From: Psococerastis gibbosa
Taxonomy: Eukaryota > Arthropoda > Insecta > Psocodea > Psocidae
Assembly: GCA_963971405.1 (NCBI GenBank)
Contig: OZ020491.1
Coordinates: 31,981,019-32,045,018 of the forward strand
Direction: 5' to 3'
Length of the DNA: 64,000 nt
The translations under genes and the position numbers were made by a program. This document shows, one piece after another, positions 43,340 through 53,879 of the stretch. The notes under the pieces are model-generated. The model worked only from the letters and a program-made list of their open reading frames with translations. It did no database searches and was not told the origin of the DNA. How positions within the stretch are numbered: position 1 is the first letter of the stretch; every line of letters begins with the position of its first letter.

Positions 43340-44800
43340 ATGGAGTACCAATACGCGCTTAATCATGAGCCGAGTGTTGTTACTGTAACGGAAGAATGTT
43401 ACTCCGAACAGTTAGATGTGTTTGAGGACCAACAGAGCCAAGTTACGGTGAAGGCAGAGTGTGATAATGAAGAGACAGCTGTGGCTGCAGAACTGAACGT
43501 TATTACTATAAAGAGAGAATATTACGATGGGGAAATAGAAGAAGTTGAGGAGCAACAAAGCGATCTTACAGCGAAGAAAGAATGGTATGATGAACAATTA
43601 GATTTAGTTGGCAAAAACCCGAGCCAAGTTCCTTCGAAGAGGGAATACAATGATGAACAATTAGGTTTCGGTGATGAACCGAGCGTTGTTCCTGTAAAAA
43701 GAGAGTACTGCGATGAGCAATTACATGTGGCAGAAGAGCAGCAGAGCATTTTTACTGTGAAAAAGGAGTGTGGCTATGGGCAATCAGGCATTGCTGACGA
43801 GGCGACAATACAAATAATCGATGCGGAATACGAAAACGAGCAACTAGATTATTTGAAGCAAAAGAGAAAACCTCGTAAGAGAAAAATTATGTCATATAAC
43901 CAGGTCGGGGAATGCAGTGGTGGGCTAAGAGAAGAAGAATCGCCAATTAAAATTGAGAATGCACAGTACGAAAACGAACAATTAGATGATGTAAAAAAGA
44001 AGAGGAAATCTGGGACGGGGATAATGTCACGTAAGCCTAACCAGAGCGAGGAGTATAACAACAGCGGAGACACAGACGTAACTGAAGAACCGACAGTTCA
44101 AATCTTGAATGCTACGTGGGAAAACGACCAACTAGACGATGTACAGAAGACGAAACCTCGTAAGAGAAATGTGGTGCCCAGTAACTGGAGTTCGAGGGTA
44201 GCCAAAACATTTGAATGCAAAATCTGTCACAAGCGTTTCGCGTATAATTGTGACTTAACTAGGCATACAAGAATCCACACTGGGGAGAAACCTTACCTGT
44301 GTGATATTTGTTCGAAAGGTTTCTCCCAACGTGGCAGCCTGATCGAACATCGAAGGAAGCATACGGGGGAAACGCCTTTCCAATGTTTGATTTGTTCCAA
44401 ATCTTTCAGATGCCAAAAAAATTTACGAATTCATGGCCGAACCCATGAGGGAGTGAAACCTTACAAGTGTGAGATATGTTTGCAAGGTTTCACGGACAAT
44501 CGTAACTTGACTGTTCATGTGCGGGTTCATACGGGGGAAAAGCCTTACGAGTGCGAGGTGTGTTCCGAAAGTTTCGTCTCTCGGAGAAATTTGCGGATTC
44601 ATGCTAGACAGCATACGGGGGAGATTCCTCACCAGTGTCAAGTGTGTTTACGAAGTTTCACGCAGAGATGCAGTCTGACTGTACATATGAGGATCCACAC
44701 TGGGGAGAAACCTTTCCAGTGCCCCGAGTGCTTGCAAAGTTTTATTTCAGCTACACATTTACGGTTTCATGCTAAAAAACATGCTAAAGTACTAGCTTAG
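43340..44800 (+). CDS. C2H2 zinc-finger gene 4 (repetitive acidic leader plus 7 fingers)
   Basis: 486 codons from ATG 43340. Residues 1-285 form an acidic leader of two repeat types: a unit like VKREYxDEQLxxxxEQ (about six copies) and a unit like A-YENEQLDDVKKKRK (three copies, with basic KPRKRK stretches that could act as nuclear signals). Consensus psi-K-x-E sites include V37-K38-A-E, I57-K58-R-E, V119-K120-R-E, V140-K141-K-E and I203-K204-I-E. Seven C2H2 fingers follow (FECKICHKRF to FQCPECLQSF), all C-x2-C/H-x3-H. Likely a nuclear regulator; the lysine motifs suggest SUMO attachment, which is inference. The start is the first ATG in frame. A phase-1 acceptor at 43322 could give an alternative spliced 5' end. 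Confidence 0.9.
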   Translation: MEYQYALNHEPSVVTVTEECYSEQLDVFEDQQSQVTVKAECDNEETAVAAELNVITIKREYYDGEIEEVEEQQSDLTAKKEWYDEQLDLVGKNPSQVPSKREYNDEQLGFGDEPSVVPVKREYCDEQLHVAEEQQSIFTVKKECGYGQSGIADEATIQIIDAEYENEQLDYLKQKRKPRKRKIMSYNQVGECSGGLREEESPIKIENAQYENEQLDDVKKKRKSGTGIMSRKPNQSEEYNNSGDTDVTEEPTVQILNATWENDQLDDVQKTKPRKRNVVPSNWSSRVAKTFECKICHKRFAYNCDLTRHTRIHTGEKPYLCDICSKGFSQRGSLIEHRRKHTGETPFQCLICSKSFRCQKNLRIHGRTHEGVKPYKCEICLQGFTDNRNLTVHVRVHTGEKPYECEVCSESFVSRRNLRIHARQHTGEIPHQCQVCLRSFTQRCSLTVHMRIHTGEKPFQCPECLQSFISATHLRFHAKKHAKVLA

Positions 44801-45084
44801 CAACATACTTTAATACTTGCGGATGTCACTATGGATATATCGTACTTCTCCAGCGTCAGTTCATTGCTGCATAAATTAAGTCTGACTGATTATTATTATT
44901 GTTGGAATAGGCTGACGTAGGCTAATGCCTTTTGAACACTTCACAAGTCTGTGAATTTGGTTTTATTGACAAACACAGCCAAGTTCTCCAAGCCGATGGC
45001 CTTGACTTGCAGATCTATGACAGCAGCCCCTGGCACTCGAATCTCCCTGCAGAGAGCAGTCTGGCAGCATACTTGCGGATCCAG

Positions 45085-45240
45085 TGTCTGTTCCTTTCCG
45101 CATAAATGAAGTCTAACTGCAACTGAGAATCCATTGTGGGAGAAACCTTTCCAGTGCGCCGTGTGCTTGCAGTTTTATTTTATGTTACACATGTTCATGC
45201 AAAAGTAATTAGGCTACTTAGCAGCCTATTTTGATAGATG
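45085..45240 (+). pseudogene. Decayed copy of the last finger of gene 4
   Basis: GGGAGAAACCTTTCCAGTGC and GTGTGCTTGCA repeat the final-finger coding region of gene 4 (44702-44745), with deletions and stops after LQ. The surrounding CATAAATGAAGTCTAACTG also matches 44870-44886 downstream of gene 4. It appears to be an old tandem duplication of the gene's 3' end. Confidence 0.7.
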
Positions 45241-45584
45241 AAATTCATAATACAAATACTTCTCACCATTGTCAGTTGTTTTCTCTCCATCTTAACAAAA
45301 CGTCGTATGCTTATACAGTTTTCCTTTAACAGACCTACCATGGAGTTTGAAGATTAAATATCCAGGAATAAGATTAAATTATTCGAAACATACCCCAATG
45401 ATTGTAACTTTACTTACGGGAGTTGATGTAAAATAAATTACCAGCCTATTACCGATTGCTTTATCAACAGAAATTAATTGTCACATTTGCATAACTTACA
45501 GTATGTACGTGTATGTATAACTTTCAGTTGTAGGCACCGCGAAAACAAAATTAATTTCGTCTGCTGAGGGAGGGCAATAGCATT

Positions 45585-45760
45585 ATATAGCGTGGCAAGG
45601 TGGCAGCGTGCTTTTACTTGTGCGAGTCTCTGCATACCTTGCGGTTGGAGACGTGTCGTAACTCGACACAAGTACCTGTTAAATTACTTAGTGAGGCGAT
45701 TGAAGAGGTTAATCGGATGCATTCATTAAATTATTTGTGCGCCATTTAACCTTTAAAAAA
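45585..45760 (+). repeat. Dispersed repeat family F, copy 2
   Basis: Shares GTGCGAGTCTCT, GGAGACGTGTCGTAACTC, GAGGTTAATCGGAT and GCATTCATTAAATT with 59607-59770, and matches 12180-12330 reversed. Non-coding. Confidence 0.75.
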
Positions 45761-45834
45761 AAGTATTAAAATTGTTTAAATAATTCCCGGGGTAAGTTAT
45801 TCTTCAAATGCAATGGTAGGCCTGTAAGTAAGCA

Positions 45835-45915
45835 TTTACAATTTCATGCTGAACAACATAAAAAAGTAATAGGTACCTACTCAACAGTCTATTTTGACAC
45901 TTACGAAGTGTACAG
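45835..45915 (+). pseudogene. Second decayed fragment of the gene 4 C-terminus
   Basis: The frame reads LQFHAEQHKKVIG, matching the end of gene 4 (LRFHAKKHAKVLA). It is followed by a run like the gene's 3' flank (AGTCTATTTTGACACTTAC). It supports at least two rounds of duplication 3' of gene 4. Confidence 0.6.
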
Positions 45916-46499
45916 TTGATGTAAGGATTCTGAGGTAATTTTAAGTTATGAAAATTCTACAAGGAGAATAAGTTTTTCCCCATCCTTAATTATATATGCA
46001 TATTTAAATAAATAGTGTAAAAAGGTCCACCATGACCCCATAGAGTCCATGCATAGCCTACCTTTCTTATGTAAGAGAAAGTGAACAAAACCATACAGTT
46101 AGAAGAAGCCCCTTCTTGTAGGTATAAAGAAGTCAGCTATTTTTTCTGGAAGGAAAATCTTCTACGCATTAAAATCAATTATCTTTTTTATGCTAAACAA
46201 ACATAACCTTAATTTTTCACCCGTAATTCAGTCGTTATTTAAAAAAAGGTCTTTCTCACACTTTATGCATTCATAGACCAACAGTTCTTGTTTACATTAA
46301 GGCTCAACCCTGGGGAAGAATCCAAAAGTAATACTGTGTACTAATGTTCAGCTGTGCCGTGCAGAATTATTTACAGAGATTGGTTAAGAATACTCCACAA
46401 ACACCAGTATATACGTCACGGACACATTTTTAAACAGGGTGGGCACGACCCTTAGAAAGAATCTAACACTGCACTATCCGTTATTTTAAAACAAATTTT

Positions 46500-46700
46500 A
46501 ACGGCAGTATTGCTAATTTAAGATAGTTTGGACACGTTGTAACTATGTCGGAAGACCTCATGCCGATCAAAAGGTACAAAGCAAGCATGCCGGAAAGACG
46601 ACTACAGGCACGAAACCGCTTGAAGGACAAATTATCCGCCAGTTGAGAGTCCGTAGACCGTCGTACAAAACAGAGATGACTGAGAAGTGTTGTTGAGCAG
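46500..46700 (+). pseudogene. Possible RTE-type LINE C-terminal relic
   Basis: One frame reads FGHVVTMSEDLMPIKRYK and RRLQARNRLKDKL, resembling the WxGHVxRM..LP..V..W and GRPRxRW motifs of RTE C-termini. Heavily decayed and low confidence. A GATTGATTGATT run at 46933-46944 further on may be another LINE tail. Confidence 0.35.
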
Positions 46701-46749
46701 GCCAAAGGCTGTAACAAGTCAGTGGGGAAAAGTATTTATTGTAAGAATT

Positions 46750-47184
46750 ATCATTTGGGTGTTAAATAAAATATAGCACTGTGTTTGCGTTGTAGAGTCA
46801 GAAGAATAAGAACGTCACCATGAATTAGGGGAAATAATCGATAGTATATTGAAATGTGTGTTTCTTTCTACGTCGATGTTTTCGTTTTTATTTTTTATTG
46901 TTACCATCAACATTTATTTTGGAAATACATTTTGATTGATTGATTGGACCTGTGTTAGCGACGGATAGAGTTCTGTACAGAACAGATAGGAAATTCGTTC
47001 CCGCCAAGGATATTATTTTTTAATAGCTTCTGCCACGCCACGTCTCCATCGACCAATCAGAGCTTCTACCAATTTACACGTCTTTTTTTGGCCAAACACA
47101 GCACGCCTTGCAGCCAAGACGGGATTTGCTGTTTGGATGAGTCTCGCGCCTGTTCTGCTCTAGTAAGCTGCAGCGGCCTGGAGT
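46750..47184. other. No gene seen
   Basis: AT-rich sequence without recognisable coding content, apart from the short GATT run mentioned above. Confidence 0.45.
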
Positions 47185-47915
47185 AAAAAATCCCTTTCGG
47201 CCCTGGCCGATCAGGAGTAGGGAGATTCCGCAGACCCTGCTTTTCCTCTACGCTACCTACGCTATGTAATAACAAATAAAAAATATCCCTTTCGGCTCTG
47301 GCCGAACAGGAGTAGGGAGATTCCGCAGACCCTGCATTTCCTCTAAGCTACCTACGATATGTATGTAATAACAAATAAAAAATACATCATTATTTTCCCA
47401 ACCGCAACATCAACACATAAAACACTCTTGTGTTCCAAATTTCGAACCAAAATGCCGACTATGAACTTTTATTTATCAAATGATTTTCACTTTGACTGGA
47501 TGCCATCTTAAAATGGTTGATTTTTCGTAAAAAGTGGTTATTACCATTATCGTAGATAATAATACGAACTTTCAGTCAGATTTTAATTCATTTTTCTGCA
47601 ACCAATATTAACTGAGATATGAATTATACAAGGTTTCAATCGGCCACCATCTTGTAACTAAATAGTGGATCTAGCTGGTTAACGAACTCGATCAAGACAT
47701 TTGTATGATCAATTTTTGTGCCAAGTTTTATCAAAATCGGATAATATTTACGGAAGTTAGTGTGTTTCCTAAAATCGATATACATATATGCATAACATTT
47801 TGAACGGAGGGTGGTTTTAGGCTCAGGGGGTCATGAAATAAAAAGTTGTGAAGAAATTTTCCGTAAGTCGAACATTTATCGCCATCTCAATAGGTAGGAG
47901 AATCTCCCTAAAACC
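47185..47915 (-). repeat. Dispersed repeat family B, copy 2
   Basis: Reverse complement of 19790-20362 plus 20768-20835. It carries the empty target site (CTCTACGCTACCTACGCTA) that is occupied by the CAG-ended element in copy 1. The first roughly 95 bases (CCCTTTCGGC to AATAACAAATAAA) are tandemly duplicated at 47190 and 47285 in this copy only. Confidence 0.88.
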
Positions 47916-48125
47916 GAACTATTACGTTGCAGAGAAAGACACTACTATACTATGCAGCACGGCGTCTAATGTCCAATCTGTCGAGGTGTGGGTCGGCTGA
48001 AGTAAGGTTAGCTCTGATTGGCCGAAAATGCGGCGCCTAAATTCATACACCTCTTTGGCCGGAGCGAAGGTTCCATCTCCATATAGAACTCCAGTGACGG
48101 CCACATACTATGAATCAAAATCTTA

Positions 48126-48241
48126 GGCGCATATTGCACCGACCTCGTTTGTGATAGTGATATTGACGTGGTAGCAGACATTTTTAGACTGTCTACCATG
48201 GCAATATCACTATCACAAACGAGGTCGGTGGAATTTGCACC
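48126..48241. mobile_element. Harbinger-like foldback MITE, copy 5 (short)
   Basis: GGCGCATATTGCACCGACCT and its near-complement GGTCGGTGGAATTTGCACC are the ends. TTA flanks both sides (48123-48125 and 48242-48244). The arms (CGAGGTC, GATAGTGATATTG) pair almost completely over 116 bp. The terminal bases differ from other copies, so it may be a subfamily. Confidence 0.85.
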
Positions 48242-48437
48242 TTAGCCAGTGGGAATCGATCCGAAAATCCATGGAATTGTCTGTCAGATTGTCTAGCCGT
48301 CCTATGCTGATAAAAATACTCCCACACTTGTCTTCATCAAATAAACCCAATTCAGCATCTTTACAGATCTCGAAAATGTATCATCCCGTATGGAAATGCA
48401 ATGTATTCTTGCTCTCAACAAAATTATAACTTTATAT

Positions 48438-48670
48438 TTAAACAACCCTTCGAACTTCAAAAAACCGTTTGAGATAATAAACTTGGCCCAACGTCATAGC
48501 AATGAGAACGCTCGCTTCGAAGAAAGACCACAGAACAACACGAGAATTCGTTGACTCGTTGATTTCACGATGAATTCTATCTCGAATTTGCATGTATTCT
48601 TGTTCTCTCTTTACGCTACCCAAAGTCGTTGACAGAGTTTTGATCATGTCGTCCAGTTTATTCTGGTTAG
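48438..48670 (-). CDS. TMED2: TMED2 (p24 beta) exon 3: coiled coil, membrane anchor, cytosolic tail
   Basis: Acceptor TTTTTTCTACAG|CTAACC, phase 1, joins the exon ending 49730. It encodes [38 protein letters not shown], then the membrane-spanning segment [20 protein letters not shown] and the tail [13 protein letters not shown], followed by a stop. The tail carries the FF motif for COPII and the dibasic end for COPI binding. The residues agree closely with animal TMED2. Complete gene: 127 + 246 + 233 nt, 201 aa, the usual family length. Confidence 0.97.
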
Positions 48671-48702
48671 CTGTAGAAAAAATAAAAATAGGTTGTTAGT
48701 AA

Positions 48703-49080
48703 GGCGGTTATTCCACTGGTCAATTTTACTTCAAATTTGATTTGAGATTTTTGTTTTACTCTCTGACATTCTCCATTTTAATTTCATCATGTAAAAATTG
48801 ATCAATTATCACGCGTTGCAAACAATAACAAACTAAAATTAAACAATGGCGTCGTCTAGAGATGAAAAATAATTTAAATTAATTTCTTGAGAACGAACGA
48901 ATTATTTCGTGGTTTAAATTATAGAATTTCTTGTAATTATAAAATTAAAAGAAAGACGGCGGGCAAGCGTACAAATTTGGAAAAAATTGGCAACAAAGTG
49001 GAATGGGGTGTAAAAATGAATAATGCAAAATTGATGACAAAATCAAATTTGAAGTAAAATTGGTCAGTGGAATACCCGCC
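48703..49080. mobile_element. Harbinger-like foldback MITE, copy 6 (in TMED2 intron 2)
   Basis: GGCGGTTATTCCACTGGTCA starts and TGACCAGTGGAATACCCGCC-type sequence (GGTCAGTGGAATACCCGCC) ends it. TAA flanks both sides (48700-48702 and 49081-49083). Arms of about 45 bp pair. The 290-bp interior differs from the other copies, so this is a longer subfamily or a copy with captured sequence. It starts only 30 bases upstream of the exon 3 acceptor. Confidence 0.88.
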
Positions 49081-49254
49081 TAAGGAACAAATGAGAAATT
49101 AGACGAGACTCGAAATCAAGTCTCCATTTTGTGTTGTGTTATGCTAACCCCTACACTAAGCCATTGGCATCGCTTGTAGAGCCACAGTACCTCCAGTAGC
49201 TAGCGTAACTAACAAAATGGATGTCTGAACCGGGCCAAGTTGTCTGTTGCTTTT

Positions 49255-49570
49255 GTAGGTTCACTCTTCTTCTTAAGGTTACAATCTTAGCGATTGGTCG
49301 GCAGCAACTCCCTGCATATCGTCCTCCAGTTTACTCGGTCCTCGATTTTCCTCTTCAGTTCTTGATATGATATTGCTCCTGCGTCTTCTTTTACTTGATC
49401 AATGAATTCCTTCTTCGGCCGTCCTCTTCGGTTATTTCCCTCTACTGTGCCCTCGATAATAGTGTGTACCAGATTTTCGTGCCTTAGCAAATGCCCCATC
49501 CATTTCGCTCTCCTGATTAGTATCTGGGCTACTAACTGGCTTTCTTCCCCGATAGCGTCTAGGTTCACTC
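49255..49570 (-). pseudogene. LINE C-terminal relic in TMED2 intron 2
   Basis: Frame of about 93 codons: RRAKWMGHLLRHENLV, IIEGTVEGNNRRGRPKKEF, IDQVKEDAGAISYQELKRK and DRVNWRTI. The RRAKWxGHxLRH..I.EG..EG..GRGRP pattern is the C-terminus of a common insect LINE ORF2. 5'-truncated, in the same orientation as TMED2, with a short 3' end near 49260. Confidence 0.85.
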
Positions 49571-49729
49571 ATACAGCAAAATTTCGTACTTATCTTGTGT
49601 ACATTCACTAACTTCAGTAACATCGTCATATCTGCAGCCCCGCAATGGTTATCACAAGCTATGGCCAATAACTGGGCTAATGTTACAAAACTGACAATAA
49701 TTAATATTGTTCAAATCAGCAGTGCTTAC

Positions 49730-49975
49730 CATCATCTTGTCCAGCAGGTTGGTGCGCATCGGGCAGTTCTATTTCTAAATTAAACATGACTACTTTGGGC
49801 GTCATCGTCGACATCTTATTGCTGAAGCAGTAGGTGTACGTTCCAGTCTTTTCCGCCGCAAATGTGTACTTGCCGCTGCTCTCACGTTCCCCTTTGTGAA
49901 TTACATTTTGGTCTGGCCCGTAAATTGTGATATCTATGTCTAAGAATCCACCTTCCGCAATTTCGAACATTAGAC
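49730..49975 (-). CDS. TMED2: TMED2 exon 2: most of the GOLD domain
   Basis: Acceptor TTTTTCAG|GTCTAA and donor GATG|GTAAGC, phase 1 at both ends. Encodes [20 protein letters not shown], then [20 protein letters not shown] and [20 protein letters not shown]. These are hallmark GOLD-domain residues of p24 beta proteins. The domain binds cargo in the ER lumen. The second conserved cysteine (YCFSNKMS) pairs with the one in exon 1. Confidence 0.97.
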
Positions 49976-50795
49976 CTGAAAAATAATCGTTTAAATTATG
50001 AATAGCAGAAACACAGTCTAATTACAGACTTCCTTGGTAACATCGTTCAGTGGCCCCGACTCCTTTTGGCGGATAGGTGGAAATAAAAGTGGAACCAAAA
50101 TACACCCGTACATGGAGATTAAGCGTGAAAGCTCAAACTCAAACAAATGAATCTCCACCACCAGTTGTCGCCTGGCCATAACCGATTTTGGACGGTAGAC
50201 ACTGGACAGGGGGAGGGGTTGACTGCGATTATTTAGAAACATGTTGTTGTTGTTGTCTATGATTATAAATAGCGTAGAGACGCTAATTAGTCTTTCCATG
50301 TATCACTATATTAATCACAGATTAACTTTAGTCTATGCACTGTGAACTATTTCGCGCAGGGCCAAACGAAAGGCTCGTATCGACTCAATTTCCTTAATAG
50401 CACCGTTTAGTCTGTTATACTCCATTAGTCCTTTCTGAAGTAACGAATTCCTCCCTGTCTCCAGGGTCCTATGTTGAACATCTCAGAGCATAGTACGCAT
50501 GCTGGAGACGCGCTCGTGTAAAACTTTCCCTAGTGTGTTGCCAAGACTAACGCGACCTAGAGAAACAGCCAGAACACTTGAATCTAAGTTTATGTGCAAG
50601 ACTGCAAGAAGCTAAAAATGTAGACTAGTGCCTAAATTTCAAACAAGAAAACTGAAGTGGAACCCTGTTTTTTTCAGGCTCAGCGTGATATATTCCTGAG
50701 CTTATTTAATTTATAATGTTATACATTTATATGGGCCCAGAAAATATCAATTTCTATCAATAAAAATGTGCAGTAATGTTGACATGTATACATAC

Positions 50796-50922
50796 CCATT
50801 TTTGTTTTCTCAGGAACTTTATCGAAAAAACATTCTTCTGCATCGGCATCTACAGTTATAAAATATGCTAAAGAGCAGTGAAAATACATCAGTAATCCAA
50901 CTAATAATATACAGAAATCCAT
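50796..50922 (-). CDS. TMED2: TMED2 exon 1: signal peptide and start of the GOLD domain
   Basis: ATG at 50922-50920 begins MDFCILLVGLLMYFHCSLA, a hydrophobic signal peptide. Then comes the mature N-terminus YFITVDADAEECFFDKVPEK with the conserved EECFF motif. Donor ATGG|GTATGT is phase 1 and matches exon 2. TMED2 is a type I membrane protein of COPI/COPII vesicles that helps sort cargo such as GPI-anchored proteins and works with other p24 proteins. It is the one clearly conserved housekeeping gene of the window. Confidence 0.96.
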
Positions 50923-51013
50923 TGTAAACCGTTAATTAATTTAAATATTGAATTATTATTATTCCTCCACGCAAGATGAAAAAGACGTCAATATATAAAC
51001 AATAAACATCCGC

Positions 51014-51040
51014 TGACGTGACATATTGCTGCCACGTAGG
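51014..51040 (-). promoter_or_regulatory. Possible ER-stress (UPRE/ERSE-like) motifs upstream of TMED2
   Basis: TGACGTGAC (51014-51022) matches the UPRE core TGACGTGR, and CCACGTAGG (51032-51040) contains the CCACG half of an ERSE. They lie 92-118 bases upstream of the TMED2 start codon. Secretory-pathway genes are known XBP1/ATF6 targets, so this is plausible, but no spacing-perfect ERSE is present. Inference only. Confidence 0.35.
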
Positions 51041-51060
51041 AATGGTGGGAATTTTGAATT

Positions 51061-51507
51061 TACGATTTGTCAAAGTGAATGTTGAAGATAACTAGCATTA
51101 AATAATAATAATTTTATATACTTTGTTTAAATCAAACTGTTTTAAAGCATTATGGGTGCTATTATGCAATTAAAGTTTAAATTTAAAAAGGTAAATAATA
51201 GAAAACACTCCATCAGTGGCATTATCATGTCGCAAACTTGAAATATATAAAATGGCGTAATAATCATAAACAATAAACATTGAAATTCGAAAATAATTAA
51301 TAACGCTGCACTAGTCTACTACAATCAAAATAGCAACAGGCAACAGAAAGATTTTCATTGCTTTGTACGAAAAGAATAATGAATGCCATTAATGTAGACG
51401 TGTCTCGTAAGTGCAATACTAAGTTTTACTCAAGTTTTAGTAACATATTAATAGCTAGTAGTAGTAGTGTTCGTCGGTTTAATAACAACTTAGGCCTCAT
51501 ATTTGGT
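51061..51507. other. No gene seen; shared upstream motif
   Basis: ATGTCGCAAACTTGAAA and TAAAATGGCG at 51228-51264 repeat sequence near 35582 and resemble 15472. No coding potential. Confidence 0.45.
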
Positions 51508-51515
51508 CCCATAGA

Positions 51516-53320
51516 TAAGCCTGCCATACCTCCCGGTTTACCCGGGAGGCTCCTGGTTTTCAGCCCAATCTCCCGGCTCCCGGGTGAATGTAGTCGGGAG
51601 GCCGTATTCTCCTGGTTTTGGAAAATGTCCCGGAAAATCTCCCTATTTTTGAAAGACATGAAATTGAGTGATGTAATTTTACGTTTAAGTATAAATTTTA
51701 ATCGAATTGTGTGCAATTGCATTCATCGCCTGTAAATTCTAATCTCCGCAAAACCCCACTATTTCAGGCCGGTTTTTCACAATTTTTCCACCGGGGGAGA
51801 CCCCCGGGCCCCCTTGTTTCCAACTACCTACTTAATTCCAGAGGCGGACGCAGCGACCGGCACTGCGGGCAATACCCCCCCCCCCCCCCCATCCCTTTGG
51901 AAGGCAGTTATATTCTTTGCCTTTAAAATCCAAGTGTTAACTGAACTCAAAATGCGTAAAACCCCACTATTATGGCCCTATTTTTCACAAAACTGCTCCC
52001 GTGCCCCCCTCGTGCACAATTTTATTATTTCCCTCTAAAATATAAACCTTATTGCTCTGAAAATGACTAAAACCCAAATATTTCAGCCCTATTTTTCAAA
52101 TATCATCTCCCGGTGGAGACCCCCGGGGCCCCCCATCATATCCTCCGAACCCTCTGGCTCATGCGCAAAGGACACTAAGGTCGTTAATGTAAAAGCTGCG
52201 TTCGTCCAAGAGAACGGCTTTCCCCATTTTATACACTTTTATGAAAATGGGTGGAGGGTGCCAAATTATACACCGCCCCTTCGAAAACCTATCGTTACGC
52301 TACTGACAAGTGCCTCCCCCTTTCATGAGGTCTGGGACCGCCTCTGCTTAATTCATCGCATGTAAAACCAGAACGTTACTGCTATCAAAATGAGCAAAAC
52401 CCCACTACATGAAGCCAATTTTTCAAAAAAATTTAACCGGGGGAGACCCCCGGGCCCCCCTATGTCCAATTGTATTTTTCGCCTTTAAAATCTAAATGTT
52501 ACTGCTATCAGTATTCGTAAAGTCCCATTATTTTAAGCCAAGTTTTACAAATTTTTCTACCGGGGGAGACCCCCTAGCCCCCTTGTTTGCCACTACTAAC
52601 TTAGTATATTTATCGCCAGTAAAATCTGAATATTACTGCTAACTAAATGCGTAAAACCACATTAATTTAAGCCAATTTTTCAAAAACAATTTCTACCGGG
52701 GGAGACCCCCGGGCCCCCCTTTTGTGCAATTGTCTTTTTCGCCTGTAAAATCTAATGAATGTAACTGCTATCAATCTGCGCAAAACCCCACTACTTGAGG
52801 CCTGTTTATCAAAAATTTTCAACAGGGGGAGACCCCCGGCCCCCCCTTGTTTCCAACTACCTACTTCATTCATCGCATGTAAAATCTGAACGCTACTCCT
52901 GTCAAAATGCGTTGGAACCACATTATTTTTAGCCAACTTTGCAACAAAAATCCCCGGGCCCCCCTTGTGAGCAGTTGTATTTTCCGCCTGTCAAACTCCG
53001 CTATTAAAATCTGAACGTTACTACTATCGAAGTGCCCAAAACCTAGTTAATTTAAGCCAATTTTTTCAAAAAATTGCTACCTGGGGAGACCCCCGGCCCC
53101 CGGGCCCCCCTTGTGTTCAATTTTATTCGTCGCGTGTCAAATCTAAATGTCTAAAAGCTGCGTACGTCCTTGAGAACGGGTTTCCCCGTGGAGACCCTCT
53201 ATATTTTTGATGCTAACTTATTGCACTTGCCCTAGATGTCGAAAAAAATAGGTATAGTGTATACTGAATAAGCCAAACTGAAACCTCCCGGTTTTTTGAA
53301 AAATAAATCTGGCAGGCTTA
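51516..53320. mobile_element. 1.8-kb non-autonomous DNA transposon with internal tandem array
   Basis: Terminal inverted repeats TAAGCCTGCCA at both ends are directly flanked by the identical 8-bp duplication CCCATAGA (51508-51515 and 53321-53328). Subterminal ACCTCCCGGTTT on the left is mirrored as AAACCGGGAGGT on the right. The interior is an array of roughly 125-135-bp units, each with a GGGGGAGACCCCCGGGCCCC block. No transposase ORF. The 8-bp duplication points to the hAT, P or Merlin groups; the ends do not match any of them exactly. Confidence 0.92.
51790..53120. repeat. Tandem array of about 130-bp units inside the transposon
   Basis: The block GGGGAGACCCCCGG recurs near 51799, 52112, 52440, 52564, 52699, 52828 and 53083, with a partial one near 52945. 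Between blocks the units read like GCCTGTAAAATCTAAATG, ACTGCTATCAAAATGCG and AAAACCCCACTATTT. Unit spacing in the right half is 124-135 bases. Copies are diverged by substitutions and small indels. Short GC palindromes in each unit could form hairpins. Confidence 0.85.
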
Positions 53321-53334
53321 CCCATAGAGCGACT

Positions 53335-53570
53335 CCGACTTGACTGTCCTATGCCAGCCCATAGGACAGTGGACCTCCTGATTATAGTAGATTCCGAACC
53401 ACTTGGGAAACGCAGTGAAGTCACACGATTAGTTTGGAGGTGACCAGGACAAGTCCTACCATGTTTCCCTACCGGCACTGTGCACACGACCAAGTTATCT
53501 GCAGCTTTGAACCTGCTCTGGTCCGCTGGATTCAACTTGGTAATTAGTTGGTATGCCGGCAAGATATTAA
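53335..53570 (+). repeat. Dispersed repeat family D, right part
   Basis: CTCCTGATTATAGTAGATTC, CGAACCACTTGGG, GTCACACGATTAG and GAGGTGACCAGGAC match 57510-57690 in the same order. Non-coding. Confidence 0.78.
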
Positions 53571-53879
53571 TAGCTCTTCAGAACCGACTGCCCAACTTTT
53601 TTTGTTAACCGCTTTAATTTAGACGAATTATTATTTATTAATCATTTATTTTAATTAATTAATTTTAAACCCCTAATGCCAGGATAATAGTTAGTGCAGT
53701 AATTTATAGGAAGTCTTAGCAAGGCAATTATTGCGAAACTGAACTTAGCAATTCAATGGATGACAATAAAGACTGGAATCGGGTTTATTAATATGAACGA
53801 AGCGCACAATGCTTACAGCCTACTCGACGGAGATGGTCTCATTCTAAAAGCAGAGGGGAAAAACTATTAGGTTTATTTT

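Noticed and set aside
50018-50299. 93-codon minus frame in TMED2 intron 1
   Set aside because: It lies wholly within the intron defined by confident phase-1 borders and shows no homology.
51358-51735. 125-codon plus frame partly covering the start of the 1.8-kb transposon
   Set aside because: It crosses the transposon end and its duplication, and has no domain.
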